DNA of 64,000 bases. It comes from Eriocheir sinensis. Lineage: Eukaryota; Arthropoda; Malacostraca; Decapoda; Varunidae. Positions 45,858 through 62,505 of the stretch are shown here, piece by piece. Numbering within the stretch: the stretch's first letter is position 1; the number at the start of each line of letters is the position of its first letter. A model generated the notes under the pieces. It was not told the origin of the DNA. It saw only the letters and a list, made by a program, of their open reading frames with translations, and searched no databases. The stretch is from positions 1 through 64,000 of the forward strand of contig NW_026110543.1 of assembly GCF_024679095.1 (NCBI RefSeq), given 5' to 3'. Made by a program: the position numbers and the translations under genes.

Positions 45858-46690
45858 AGTCTATCTATTTGTTATCTTCTCTCCGTGACACTTAAACAAT
45901 CAATCATCCACGTATCCATGCATTAATCCAACCGTCAACCAATATACCCACATTTCGCTGCTTCCCTCAGCCCCGTTCCATTGCTGTAAAAAAAATCTAT
46001 TAACCTATTGTCTTTTCTTCGTTACACTTTTACAATTTACTTTTTACTTTCAGGGTCAGTTTCTACGCAATCATCTACCCGTCAATCAATTTATTTACTT
46101 ATCGCTGCTTCCCACATTTTCGTTGCATTGCTGTAAAAAATATCTATCTATTTACCTATTATCTCTCTTTTCTTGACACTTTCCCATCATTCAGCTTCGT
46201 TTCCATGCATTCATCTACTCATCAACCTATTTATTTACCCATCGCCGCTTCCAATCACATCACCACATTGCTGTAAAAACAAATCCAGCTGTTAATTTCT
46301 TTTCTTGACATTTTCACACTTTACATTTTACTTTCAAGGTCGCATGCACGAATTCATCAATCCATCAACCTATTTATTTACTCATCAACGCTTCACACAT
46401 TACCGTTGCATTGCTGTAAAAAAATCTATCTTCTTATTATCTCCCTTTTCTTGACACTTTCCCATCATTCAGTTTCGTTTCCATGCATTCATTTACTCAT
46501 CAACCCATTTATTTACCCATCGCCGCTTCCAATCACATCACTACATTGTTGTAAAAAAAAAATCCAGCTGTTAATTCATTTTCGTGACATTTTTACACTT
46601 TACATTTTACTTTCAGGGTCGCATGCACGTATTCATCAACCCATCAACCTTTATATTTACTCGTTACCGCCTCCCACATTCGCGCTGCAT
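45842..46690. repeat. ~140-bp tandem satellite, six units, starting in a LINE tail
   Basis: [C/G/A]CATTG[C/T]TGTAAA marks unit starts at 45843, 45978, 46125, 46265, 46408 and 46543 (periods 135-147). Each unit continues TCTATC, TTTTCTTGACA, CATGCATTCATC and ATTTATTTAC blocks. The marker word is the end of the LINE tail at 45795-45857. Confidence 0.85.
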
Positions 46691-46699
46691 TTCGACACT

Positions 46700-47265
46700 C
46701 GGCGCTAAAAATATGCCACTAATTGTAATTGCCTAAAACACTCTTTTGTTGCCCACCACCACACACAAAAAAATATTAATCACCACAAATTGTCATCCAT
46801 TTATTTCGACAATTCATCCCACGCATTATTCTCCATTCATTTAATTCACGGTTAATGGTATTTGTTTATTATGCATGTTTTTGGGCTTCACACAAAAAAT
46901 ACATCGATAGTCATTCGCTGCTACATGTGGAAAAAGAAAGGCCGATGAACGGATATGGGAAAGCGTGTAAGTGATGCCAATTGAAACGTTATGAGATCGC
47001 ATGTTTCCGCATAGATTAATGTTCACTATGTAAGTCAATTGCATGATCGTAGGCAATGTGAGGTGAGCGAGTTAGCGCGTTCCGGACCAATATGTGTCGG
47101 ACTTTGTGTATACAGTTAGGAAAAGGAGGCAGAAAAGATAAGTGGAGAATTGATGAGTGGTGAAAAGGGAAGAAAACACAGGTAAGAGTGGAGGAGAAAA
47201 TATTAGCAACAAAAATAGGCAGAGAAAGACAGGTGAAGAATATTTGATAGCTGAGAGAAGAAGCA
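46700..47265. other. Non-coding stretch
   Basis: No gene or clear repeat recognised. Confidence 0.4.
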
Positions 47266-47270
47266 AATTT

Positions 47271-47865
47271 AGGTTGGATGAGAAAGATTAAAATTAGGTT
47301 AGATGAGAAAGACTAAAATTAGGTTGGATGAGAAAGATTAAAATTAGGTTGGATGAGAAAAATTAAGTTCCAAAAATGGTAAAAAATGTAAAAGGAGAGT
47401 TCTTGATGGCTGAAAAAAAAGGATGCACTGTTAAGGAAGAAAAGAAAAAAAAAAGGATGAACTACAAGAAAAAGTCCGAGAGGATGTGACGAATGGAATG
47501 AAGTTTAAAAAAAAGGAGCAGGATAAAAGCGGATGGGAAAAGGATGAAATATAAAAAGGCGGAAAGGGAAAAATGAAGAGTTGAAAGCTGAAAAAGGAAC
47601 GCACGCAGGGTATATGAGAAAGATGAAATAGATAAAAAAAAGAGGTGGAGAAAGATAGGTGGAGAGTGAACAAAAGCTTAAAAAAGAAGCAAAATTAAGG
47701 TGAGTCAAAGATGAATTACAAAAAGGGACAAGAAGGATGAGAATAAAAGAGGTAGAGAAAGACAGGTTGAGAGTGAAAAATAGCATAAAAAAAGAAGCAA
47801 TATTTGGGTGAATATAAAAAGATGAATTACAAAAAGGGGCAAGAAGGATGAGAATGAAGATAGCT
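47271..47865. repeat. 25-bp repeat (x4) and ~110-bp repeat (x2), A/G-rich
   Basis: AGGTTGGATGAGAAAGATTA units start at 47271, 47296, 47321 and 47346. A longer duplicated segment containing ATGAATTACAAAAAGG lies at about 47642-47755 and 47752-47865. Confidence 0.85.
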
Positions 47866-48084
47866 TAAACGAATAGCAAATATAGACTGTAAAAGAAATA
47901 TGAACTAATAGAAATTGTGGAAAAAAATACGAAGTGATAACGGGTGAGTAGAGGAGTGGAAAGATAAATAGATTGGTGATAAAATATATATATAGCCAAA
48001 ACAATTATTGAATTCTGTTAAAAAATGAAGTTATGCGTGTGTAGAAGGGTGGGGAAGGGTGCCTTACTTTATATTTAAATGCCA

Positions 48085-48166
48085 ACGAGCGAGTAGCGGG
48101 CTTTTTTTTTTACTGTTGTTTCCTTTTTCTGTGCCCTTGTGCTGTCTCCTTCGCTGTAAAAAAAAA
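48085..48166 (+). mobile_element. Solo Jockey-like LINE 3' tail
   Basis: GAGCGAGTAGCGGGCTTTTT, then GTGCCCTTGTGCTGTCTCC and a poly(A) run, matching the 3' ends at 6905, 14430 and 30095. No coding part is attached. Confidence 0.85.
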
Positions 48167-48414
48167 TAAAGCCTGCATCCGGGCATTTCTCTTTGCTGGT
48201 GCCCGCAGAGAAGACCATGATTGCTTCTATTCCGTTCCTGCCACAAATCAAGGCTACATCTATCACTTTTATTCGCCAACATTTCCAATTACTGAGGATA
48301 GGTGAGCGATACTTACACTATCTTCCTGTTACTGAGCTTAAATCCTCTTATTGTAAAGTTAATACAGTCAATTATTTTTATTTTTAGTTGTAGTAGTGGT
48401 TGAAGAGTGGGGAG

Positions 48415-48482
48415 GGCTGTGGACTAGTCGATTAAGGTGTTAAGAGCCAAGGAGAGGAGGTTCGAGCCCCAGATTCTCCGCG
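48415..48482 (+). mobile_element. tRNA-like SINE head (tentative)
   Basis: GTGGACTAGTCGATTAAGG could be an A box and GGTTCGAGCCCC is a B-box-like word. The B-box segment and what follows (to TTCAACACTAA) recur at about 49067-49127. It does not fold into a proper tRNA. Confidence 0.4.
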
Positions 48483-48589
48483 TAACGCCACGAAGGGGAT
48501 CCGATCTTCAACACTAAGGGTCGTATTCTTAACCCGTCCGCTGCGATTGTCACGTATTTCCCCTTCACTGGTAGCCTGGTAAAATTCAG

Positions 48590-48770
48590 TCCCAGGCCTT
48601 TCTCTGGGTCTGTGGTAGATAGTGGAGTGTTTCCCATGTGGTATTGGTGTGCTGAATTTCCCCTCCCAAGATGCATGCCTTTACATTTTTCTTCATTGAA
48701 TTATAGCAGCCACTTTTTGCTCCATTCCTGTAGCTTGGTGAGGTCTTCTTGTAGGAAATCCGGAGTCACT
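48590..48770 (-). pseudogene. CR1-like reverse transcriptase fragment
   Basis: The minus strand encodes DFLQEDLTKLQEWSKKW, then FNEEKCKGMHLGRGN, YHMGNTPLSTTDPEKGLGL. This is the stretch just after the active site in CR1-group polymerases (KCK-MH-G and EKDLG blocks). No catalytic residues are included. The remainder of the open frame to 48440 belongs to neighbouring repeat sequence. Confidence 0.75.
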
Positions 48771-48967
48771 GGGTTAACAAGGCTTTCTTAGGCATTTTGG
48801 GGCATTTCAATTGGGTAGTTTAATGACCCTGGTGGTAGTCTGACCGGTTTGACGCTTCTTCTCTACCATGAACGTGAAACAACACCCATGAGAACCCGAT
48901 TGATCTCCTTTTCTGCCTCTGGAAATAGTTGATGTGGGAGGTGGAGGAGTCTGAGAATACCGAACTA

Positions 48968-49226
48968 ACCCACGACCCCAAACACTGACCCTATATGAAC
49001 TAGAGTGAAAAGAGTCATAACAAAAGAAGAATACGTAATTGCAATAGTAGTAGAAAATATCAGGAAAGGAGGTTCGAGCCCCAGTGTCTCCGCTTAACGC
49101 CAGGAAAGGGGATCCAATCTTCAACACTAACCCACGACCCCAAACACTGACCCTATATGAACTAGTGTGAAAAGAGTCATAACAAAAGAAGAAGTAGTAA
49201 TTGTAATAGTAGTAGAAAGTATCAAA
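48968..49226. repeat. 163-bp direct duplication
   Basis: ACCCACGACCCCAAACACTG with the ~95 bp after it occurs at 48968-49063 and 49131-49226, with a few substitutions. The intervening part includes the second copy of the tRNA-like segment. Confidence 0.88.
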
Positions 49227-49710
49227 AAGGTAATATTAATGATAAGAAGGAAAAAATCTTGAAAATAAACGAGAATGCATATGAGAATCACCAAATATCT
49301 TATAATACTCGCTGACGTGATCCCAGCAAACACTACCGCCGTCATTACTAACTTCAAGGCTAAAAAGTCGGCCAAGTTTAGCAAAGTTTATGAGTTTTAT
49401 TACGTTAAGCTAATTGCAAGAGTCAAGGACACACACACACACACAAAAAAAAAAACACAAACACACGCAGCGGACGTTTCCTCGCAATATTTTTCTTTGT
49501 ATTTTTGTTTGTTTGCGATTGGTCGTATTGTATGTATGTATGTATGTATGTATGTACGCATGGATCTATATAACGGGCACGGTAGCTATTTGTAAAAAGT
49601 CATTAATACTCGGAACTTAAACATACAGATCAATCAGTTGCTTTTTTTTATTCTATTTCTATACACACGAATGTTATATGTTTTTTTTCCGCTTGGCAAT
49701 CTGTTTCAAC

Positions 49711-50301
<591 letters not shown>

Positions 50302-50536
50302 TTTAATTACTTGCCATTGGTTATACAGGATTTCATTCAGAGTATTATTCTGTGTGATTCTTTTTTCGAGGCTCTTTTGATGAGCGTGTCCTTGCTTTTT
50401 GTTACTGCTGTTGTCCTTTACCTCATTCTTCTTCTTTTGTGTGAGGGTGGTGGTGATGGGGGGAGGGATGGGGGGCGTGGTGGTGGTGGATGGGGGGTTC
50501 TTTGAGGCAGGCATAGGATGGGGTGGGGTGGGGTCT

Positions 50537-50538
<2 letters not shown>

Positions 50539-50612
<74 letters not shown>
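50539..50612. repeat. (GT)n microsatellite
   Basis: About 37 GT units after a GGGGT-rich stretch. Confidence 0.96.
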
Positions 50613-50613
<1 letters not shown>

Positions 50614-50984
50614 CTAGTCTTGGCGACGGCACGCTAACCACTCAGCCACGTCCTCATCAATAAGCAGAATGACAAAGAAAACTTACTAGCTGGAACGCCC
50701 TTAGTAATTTCTCTCGTTATTAATTGAGTGGTCTTGTCAGGTAAATGCGAAAGTGATTAATTACTTAGGTGAAGATGCGTCACTTAAAACAATTGCTCTT
50801 AATCATCAAATGGAGCAGAAAAATATGTCTTTGATTGTTTCTTTGGTTATTAATGACCCTGTTTGTGAATGAAGAAAGACGTGGCCAGGAAGTCTTTAGT
50901 AGAAGGAAGTTTGTTTAGTGAATTTATTTTATCTTTGATCGTGTACTTTCTTCCCATCTCTCTGCTATTTCCTTCCTCATCCAT

Positions 50985-51150
50985 TTCTCTTTTCTCCTCG
51001 CTCATCCATTTCTCTTCCCTTCTCCCTCATCCATCTCTTCTCTTCTCTCTCATCCATCTCTTCCCTTCTCTCTCATCCATCTCTTCTCTTCTCTCTCATC
51101 CATCTCTTCTCTTCTCTCTCATCCATCTCTTCTCATCCACCTTTCTTCTC
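50985..51150. repeat. ~23-bp pyrimidine minisatellite
   Basis: CTCTCATCCATCTCTTCTCT units repeat about seven times. Similar words recur at 51740-51900. Confidence 0.85.
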
Positions 51151-51521
51151 TACTCTAGCGTCTCTCTCAATGCAACTATTAAACTTTCCATAAGGGAGCA
51201 CCGAGACCTACTTCGCCCTACGGTTGGCATTTATATGTAAGACAACTCCCATTTTCTTTGCACGCACAGGATATTGGCGGGACTTTTTCATTTATTTTTT
51301 ATTGCCGTATTTTTGCCTGTCTCATATTACCGAGGTTTTTTTTATCACCATGAGAAAGCACAGGAGAAAAGAAAGTTATGAAGAAAGGAACATTCATCCA
51401 AAGCATATGAATGTCCACCTCCATCTGTTATATTAATAAAAAAAAAAAATATCCCCCAAAAGTTGCACACGCTCAATCGTCGCATTTGTTTTGTTTTCGT
51501 TTTCCAGGATAATACGTTTGC

Positions 51522-51581
<60 letters not shown>
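51522..51581. repeat. (AAT)n microsatellite
   Basis: About 20 TAA units. Confidence 0.96.
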
Positions 51582-52241
51582 GTTTCATGGCGCCGCATAT
51601 ATTTTCGCCGTTGCAAATAATTCCCGGGTAATGAATCAGCACGGCCAGTTGGAAAAATGTTTATATATCTTCTCTTCATATTTGCTCACAGGAAAATAGA
51701 TAAAAGAGAGATATGACGTGTACCTGGTTCTTGGGGGGCTGTCTCTCCTCACCTTCATCTCTCCTCTCCTCTCTTTCTATATCTCTTCTTTCATCTCACA
51801 TCGGTCTCTCTTCTCTTCTCTCTCTTTCCTTATCTCCATCTCTCTCCTTTCTCATCCATCTTCACTCCTCTCTCATCCATCTCTTCCGCCCACCTTTCTT
51901 CTCTACTCTCGTCTTTCTATTTCTTCTCTCCGTTCTCCTCAATCTCTCTTCTCCCTCGTCTAAAAAAGGGTGTATTACGTGAATGCTGCCGACAAATGCC
52001 CCGGAGGTAAGAAGATCTTCCTTCCACTCACACTAATTTGGCCTAAAATAGAAATAAAATAACAAATGCCTTTCGTAAACACAAAGCCGATTCATTTGTT
52101 TGGTCTTACTGAGCCTTACTGAGCCTTACTTTGCCCTTTCTCAGACGCAGACACACACATAATATATCTTTCAGATGATGCAAGAAGGAAACAACAGACA
52201 AACAGACGGATAGACAGACAGACATTCATTTCTATTTTTTT

Positions 52242-52309
52242 TCTAGAAGCTGTGGTTAGTGGGCTTTTTTGCTTTATTTATTTTTGCCCTTGAGCTGCCT
52301 CCTTTACAG
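52242..52309 (+). mobile_element. Solo Jockey-like LINE 3' tail
   Basis: AGTGGGCTTTTTTGCTTTAT then TTTTTGCCCTTGAGCTGCCTCC. The tail ends before the usual TGTAAAA run. Confidence 0.75.
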
Positions 52310-52825
52310 ACAGACATACATACAGACAGACGCTCCTGCTGAGTATAAACCTTGAGGGAGTAGCAAAACCCAGCCTGATGATACAAAGCCAGCGAGACGG
52401 GAGAAAGGAAGAAAAGCAAAATAGCACATAACGAAACACAAGAAGCGAATCCTGCCCAAAAGAGAACAATACAAAAGCAGGAAAGCAATAATTAAACAGA
52501 CAGACAAAGACGACGCAAGATAATTCAAACAAGGACGCATTAAAGAGTATACTAGGCCATTAACTGGTCTTTCTATACTGACAAGAGTAGCGAAATTACT
52601 ATACTCATTTATCTATTTGCTGCTCCTTTTAGGGTGAGTAAATAAACTTTCTGGAACACTTGTTGAACCATAACTAATAAAGGGAAAAAAAAAAACAATG
52701 GAGAGAAGTTACCCGCCATTACTTATATTATCAGAGGTGTGGGTCATCTAATTAACCTATATATTAACAATGACCAGAGTAACGCACCTTATAATTAACC
52801 TGATCAACCATAAACAATAAACAAA
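52310..52825. other. Non-coding stretch
   Basis: CAGA-rich at its start, otherwise no gene or repeat recognised. Confidence 0.4.
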
Positions 52826-53390
52826 ATAATGAGGGAGGTGAGAAAGGGGAGGAGAGGGTGAAAGGAGGGTGGAGATGAGGGAGTGAGAGGTTACGAGCGA
52901 GGTTATCCCACGTGGAGAGGGGACAGGAAAAAAAGGGTGAGGGTGAGATGAGGGAGGTGAGAAGGGAGAGGATAGTTGATTACGAGTACGAGCGAGGTTA
53001 TCCTTCGTGGTGGGGGGGGGAAAGGAGGGGCGGAGAGGAGAAGAGGAATGGTGCAAGAGATGAGGAGGGGAGAAGATGAGGGAGGGGGAAGGGGAAGTGA
53101 GGTTATGTTATTATGTGTGGTGAGAGGAGAAGGAGGAAAAGAGGGAGGAAGGAAGGAGGGTGCAGATAAGGAGGTGACAAGGAGAGGAAGGGTTGCAAGT
53201 GAGGCTATGTTATTTATTCTGTGTGATGAGAGGAGGAGGAGAGGGGAGGAAGGAAGGGAGGTGCGGAGATAAGGGAGGTGACAAGAGAAGGGTTGTGAGG
53301 AGGTTATGTTTTCTGTGTGATGAGAGGAGAGAAAGAGGGAGGAAAGGAGAGAAGGATGATATATGAGTGTGTTGATAAAAGGCATTAAGA
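52826..53390. repeat. ~100-bp degenerate purine-rich tandem repeat, about five units
   Basis: A GAGG[T/C]TAT word followed by CGTGG/GTGTGRTGAGAG recurs near 52898, 52995, 53100, 53203 and 53298 amid GGAG-rich sequence. Confidence 0.8.
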
Positions 53391-54560
53391 TCGCTATTCA
53401 CTTTCGATCCTCACATCAGCTATTTCTAAAAGTCTAAGAAGGGGTCAGTCAGGTTCTAATGAGTGTTTCTTCAGGGTCATGGTACGGAAGAAGGGTCAAA
53501 CTATCACCAGGGTCATAAAACTACTACTAGAAATGCCCACAACTCCTACGAAAGCCTGGTCAAATACGTGTTCTTGGGCAACGAAATGTTTTATAATACG
53601 ACCTAAGTGTTTAGCATGAGGCACATAATCATACAAATATCATTCAGAGAGACACGCAAATATACAAGAGAGGGAAAACCCGCGGAAAACAAGTAGAAAT
53701 AAGCAAAGATGATAATGGACATCTCACATAGCTACAAATAAACACACCTGAGGGCTCACTAATCACCGTACGAGACTTAGAACACAGGTACGTCATTAAA
53801 GACCGAAACTGAAATACCTTAACTTCATACTTGCTACAATGTCAATACTAATAACTGCAGACTGGTTACGACAACAAATATACAAGGAAAATATAAATAC
53901 AAATAATTATACAAGGAAAATCAACAAACAGGAAAGTCACATCCACCTTTTTCATCTCATGCAGTATAGAATGATGTAGGAAGTCTAGATCATATTGGTG
54001 GTGGCTGCTGGGATGCTGTACACGAGCCATACATGTGAAGCTGTTTAATGAGACCTGAGTAACGCAGGCAGACAGGTAGGACACACACATATCTGATACA
54101 AGACAGACAGGTAGTTTACACATGCTAAGTTTCCTGATTCAATGGAATAAAAGCAAGTCACTTCAATCAATCTCCATCAGAGGACGAACGCAGAAAAGAA
54201 AATTGGGCCACGGTGAGCGCACAAACACCCAATTCACATTATTTTGGGCCGAATCCCGCACGCGTGGAGGCGCTAATGGCCTCCTCGGCAGGGCAGAGAC
54301 ACCGAAAATATAAAGTGTGTATATCGGAATGCAGCGATGGAGAGGAAGGCAGACAGAGAGACGCGGGAAAATGAAATGGTGGAAGGAGAGAGAAGGTAAA
54401 AATTAGAGGAGAGCGCAAAGAGGAGAAGAATTTTAGAGAGAAAAGAGAAGGGGAGGGAGAGCGGCAGGAGACAGCGCCAACAATATTAAACGTGAATCCT
54501 GGCCGAATGGAGACTTTGGGAGGAGAGACGGAGGCAGAGGCAGAGGAAAGGAAGAGGGAG
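53391..54560. other. Unique-looking non-coding stretch
   Basis: No coding, RNA or repeat structure could be supported here. Confidence 0.4.
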
Positions 54561-54567
54561 AAAGAGA

Positions 54568-54836
<269 letters not shown>

Positions 54837-55039
54837 AATGGGTTAAATAGGGAGGATAATATGGGGACGGATTCTGAGGCATGCATATATATTTACCCGT
54901 GCTTCAATCCTCACCAAGGCTGTTGTTACATGCTGTTAACATGGCGCCGTATCTCTGCATTCTTTTCTATACTAAAACTTTTTAAGGCCGCTGCAGGGGA
55001 TTAGGCGCGCGCCGCTGCAAGGCGGCAGCGTCTCAGTGG

Positions 55040-55229
55040 CCAATCAGGGGCAAGTTCTAGTCAGCGCAAATAGGAAGCGTCGACCAATCGCGGGATGTAA
55101 ACACAAATTAGTTGTAGTGCGGCGTTCCTGCGGTGCCCACCTCTCACGACAATGGAGCCTCTCTCCTCACCCCGCTACCTGCTCCCCTACGAAGAAAAGG
55201 AGCCGAACTTTGGAAGAGGAACGCCGTAA
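55040..55229 (+). promoter_or_regulatory. Possible promoter: two CCAAT boxes and a short ORF in a GC-rich island
   Basis: CCAAT words in direct orientation at 55040-55044 (GCCAATCAG) and 55084-55088 (ACCAATCG), 44 bp apart, in a CpG-rich segment (54990-55160). ATG at 55152 in a good context (ACAATGG) opens a 25-codon frame beginning MEPLSSPRYLLPYEEKEPNF and ending at 55229. A 5' exon of a host gene is possible; nothing downstream confirms it. Confidence 0.3.
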
Positions 55230-55310
55230 TGCTAACTTTTGACACAAACCTAACCTACCTTTTGTTCATAACCTCAGACTCCTCCACCTGCTATATTCTA
55301 TAGCTAACAG

Positions 55311-55620
55311 CTTATTTTAGCTGAGTAACCGGTTGGATGGAATTGATGAGCAAGAATTATAACACCATGATTGATGTGAATGTGTGTGTGTGTGTAACAT
55401 TTGATCAGGAATGAGTGAGTGATTTCTTTTTTTTTTTTTATATATACAGAGTTGAAGTGAAGTGTCCCTTTTTTTTTTTGTCACCCACGCGTGCAAGATA
55501 CTGTCATGTGTTGTTTTCTCTGTCTCATGGGGTCTCATCCTTCTCTTTTCTCAATTCTTGTGGATTTAGGCAACACATAATAAAATGTATCCTTGCGTAA
55601 ACTGAATGTCACCAATATTT
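55311..55620. repeat. Duplicated segment, copy 1
   Basis: TAGCTGAGTAACCGGTTGGA and ~35 bp around it, then (TG)n, a GGAATGAGTG word, poly(T), TCTTTTCTCAATTCT and ATGTATCCTTG occur here and in the same order at 56238-56665. Confidence 0.8.
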
Positions 55621-56085
55621 ACCAACAATTTCTTCCTCTTACTTCTTCAATTGTGATGAGTCCATCACACACACACACAAACATGGCAACATACACACAC
55701 TACACTACTTTGCAACTCACACATAATAATATTCATTATAAGCAAGAGGCAGAGATTAAGCCATCAACTCACTAATTGGCCCACACCTTAACTAGTCTGA
55801 TCAAACCGGAGGTAGTTACTTACCAGGGAAAGTCTTACTGGGGGTAGTTCCACCTTTACAGTTACTAAGGAGTATGATGATTGGACTCTTCTTCTCCTCC
55901 TGTATGGCTATTCCAAGGAGGAGGAGGAGGAGGAGCAGGGAAGGAGCGTGGGAGGTGATGGACAGAATGGAAGAGATAAGGACTTAGGGCCCACACGTGA
56001 CTGTGAAACTGAGGAGGTCTGGGGGAATAGATGCATGAGAGGCAAAGGTGCGAATGAAAGAGGAGTATGACAGCGGAAACGGAAC

Positions 56086-56145
56086 TTAACGACTCAGGAG
56101 CTGGAGCGGTCGCGCTTACTTCCGATTGGGGCAAGAAGAACGCCG
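56086..56145 (+). mobile_element. Tiny Jockey-like polymerase fragment
   Basis: GGAACTTAACGACTCA and TTCCGATTGGGGCAAGAAGA match the copy at 6090-6170, with the ~50 bp between them mostly deleted. The fragment has no tail or ends of its own. Confidence 0.75.
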
Positions 56146-56237
56146 TAACTTCGTTTCAGAATCCGCCCCTGCTTGTATCTCCTCCTCCTCCTTCTCCTCC
56201 TCCTCCTCCACCTCCATTGCTTGTAAACACGGCATGA

Positions 56238-56761
<524 letters not shown>

Positions 56762-57049
56762 CCCTCTTTCAATAAGGAAAACCAATTTTGCCTTCCTGGA
56801 GATTAAAACCATCAACTGGAGTACTGACGAGGTGATTGAGTTGAGACCCCGCCCCTGCTGTCGTATTGCCCTGGGCATGCATTATCACCCAGTGGCAGCA
56901 GGTGATCAGACATAGCAAGGAGGGGGGTGGGCAGGAAGAGGGGTGAGGGGGGGGCAAGGATGGGGCGTTAAGAAGGATTGTGAGGCACAAGGACATGATG
57001 GATTGATTCCTTTGAACCCTCCTACGTTGATGGGATTGGTTATTGGCAG

Positions 57050-57540
57050 TGGACAAGGGAGGAGGAGGAGGAGTGGAGGGAGGAGAAGACGAAGGAGGCG
57101 TGGGAGGTGATGGACAAATGGAAGAGATAAAGGAGGAGGAGAAAAGAAGTGGGAGGTGATGAAAGAGGAGGAGGAGATGGAGAGATAGATGAAAGGGGTA
57201 TGAGAGAGGTGGAGGAGGAGAAATGAGAAGAGCGGAGGAAGAGAAAGAGGAACAGGGTAAGAGGAGGAGGAGTGGAATCAGAGAGAGGAGGGAGAGGAAA
57301 GGAAAGAGGATTTGAGCAATGGGAGATGAGGTGGAGTAAGCGAGGAAGAGGAAGAAAAGAGAAACGAAGAGGGAGCAGAGAATAGGGAAGAAGAAGCAGG
57401 AGGAGAGAATTGGAGGAGTGTAGAGGAGAGGGAACAAAAGGACATGGACGATGGCAATGATGAGGAATAGGAAGAGGAGGAGGAGGAGGAGGAGAGAGGA
57501 GGAGGAAGAGAAGGAGGTGAGGAAGGATAAGGGTTTGATT
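57050..57540. repeat. GGA-rich polypurine tract
   Basis: Long run of GGAGGA/GAAGAG words. A CGTGGGAGGTGATGGACA word with AATGGAAGAGATAA after it is shared with 55948-55980, showing block duplication. Confidence 0.85.
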
Positions 57541-58580
<1,040 letters not shown>

Positions 58581-58859
58581 TGTGAGGCCCTCCTCTATCA
58601 GTGTCAAAAAGGGTGTGGATATTTTCCAGGTGACTTTACAGGCTAATTAAAAGTGGCAAGAGAAGGTGATGGGAGAAAGGAGATGAGGAGGGAGGGAAGG
58701 AGGAGGAGGGAAGAGGAAGATGAGAGAAGAGACAAGAGGAAGGGATGGGTAGGTGGGAAGACGGGAGGAAAAGGAGGGAGGAAGTAAAAGGAGGTGCTGG
58801 AGGAGAAAAGGAGGGAAGGAAGAGGGCTCAGAGCAAGGAGGAGGAAAGGTCTTGTTACA

Positions 58860-60925
<2,066 letters not shown>

Positions 60926-60968
<43 letters not shown>
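60926..60968. repeat. (GT)n microsatellite
   Basis: About 21 GT units. Confidence 0.96.
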
Positions 60969-60969
<1 letters not shown>

Positions 60970-61444
60970 AACCATGTTAGAAGGTGAATGCCGTGATGAA
61001 AAGTAAACCTTCTCTCATCTATCTATCTATGCTTCTCTTTTCTTCTACATCTTCCTCCTTTTCTCTTTTTACAATTTTCATCCCATTACTATTATTTCCT
61101 TTTCTCTGCTAATTCTCTCTAGCTCCTCCTCCTCTTACCTATATTTTCGAACTCCTAGCACCTCCTCATTTGTCCAATCTTAACTGCACTGCACTCCGCC
61201 TTCCTTCCCTTCCTTCCTTCCTTCCTTCCTTCCCTTCCCGACCCTCCTCTAACCATTTATTTCTTTCACTCTCCTCCTCCTCCTCCTCCTCCTCCTTCTC
61301 CTTCCTCTCTTTCTTCCTTCTCTTTCTTCCACCTGATAAATTTGACCCAATTAAAACTGCTGATGTCAAATTAATCGAAATACGAAGGTTAAGTAGTGAT
61401 TTTCAGATATGTAGTATGCATATGTGAAAGTATATCATAAAATC

Positions 61445-61642
<198 letters not shown>

Positions 61643-61750
61643 CTCAACTACTTCTCCGTTAGGGCCAATATAAATGAAGGAGACTTCTTAATTAAGACAC
61701 TTTTTCACCTCCTCTCCTTCTTTTTCTTCCTCCTTCTTTTAATTACCTCT

Positions 61751-62262
61751 ATTAGTGTCTTCCATAATGCTTTTCTCCTCTCCCCTTTCTCTCCTCATTC
61801 ACTTATATTTCCTTCCGCTCACTTGTTCTTCTGCTTCTTCTGTTTCCCTTCGCTGCTTTTTTCCTTTCCCTATTCTCCATACTTCTCCTTACAGCCTGCA
61901 TATTCACTCCATCTCCACGTGTATATATATTTTCCTTCCATCCTCTTGACCTCTCTCTTTTACTATTACTTCATTTCTTTTCAAATAACTCACATCCTTA
62001 CCTTCTATTAGTGTCTTCCACAATGCTTTTCCTCTCCCTCTCTTTCTCTCATTCACTTATATTTCCTTCCATCACTTGTTCTTCTTCTTCTGTTCCTTCG
62101 CTGTTTTTCCCTTTCCTATTCTCCATACTTCTCCTTGGCTGCATATTCACTCCATTCCACGTGTATATATTTTCCTTCCATCCCTCTTTGACCTCTCTTT
62201 ACTATTACTTCATTTCTCTTTTCAATAACCTCACATCCTTACTCGTGAACTCAGACCTCTAT
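61751..62262. repeat. 256-bp tandem duplication
   Basis: ATTAGTGTCTTCCA[T/C]AATGC starts at 61751 and 62007. The two units stay alignable to the ACATCCTTAC word at their ends, with many small indels in the C/T-rich parts. Confidence 0.92.
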
Positions 62263-62264
62263 GA

Positions 62265-62505
62265 CTACAATGTTTTCTTCCACCAATCTTTCATAAGCTA
62301 CAAAATACATGTACTTAACTCTTATCATCCCATCTCTCCTATTTTACTACCTCTCTTCCGCTTTCCCTTGCCTCAATCTATTACTACAATGTTTTCTTTC
62401 ACCAACCTTTCCTAACCTACAAAATACATGTACTTAACCCTTATCATCCCATCTCTCCTATTTTACTACTTCTTCCGCTTTCCCTTGCCTCATAACGCCA
62501 TTTCT
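62265..62505. repeat. 119-bp tandem duplication
   Basis: CTACAATGTTTTCTT starts at 62265 and 62384. The units share ACAAAATACATGTACTTAAC and CCGCTTTCCCTTGCCTCA. Confidence 0.92.
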
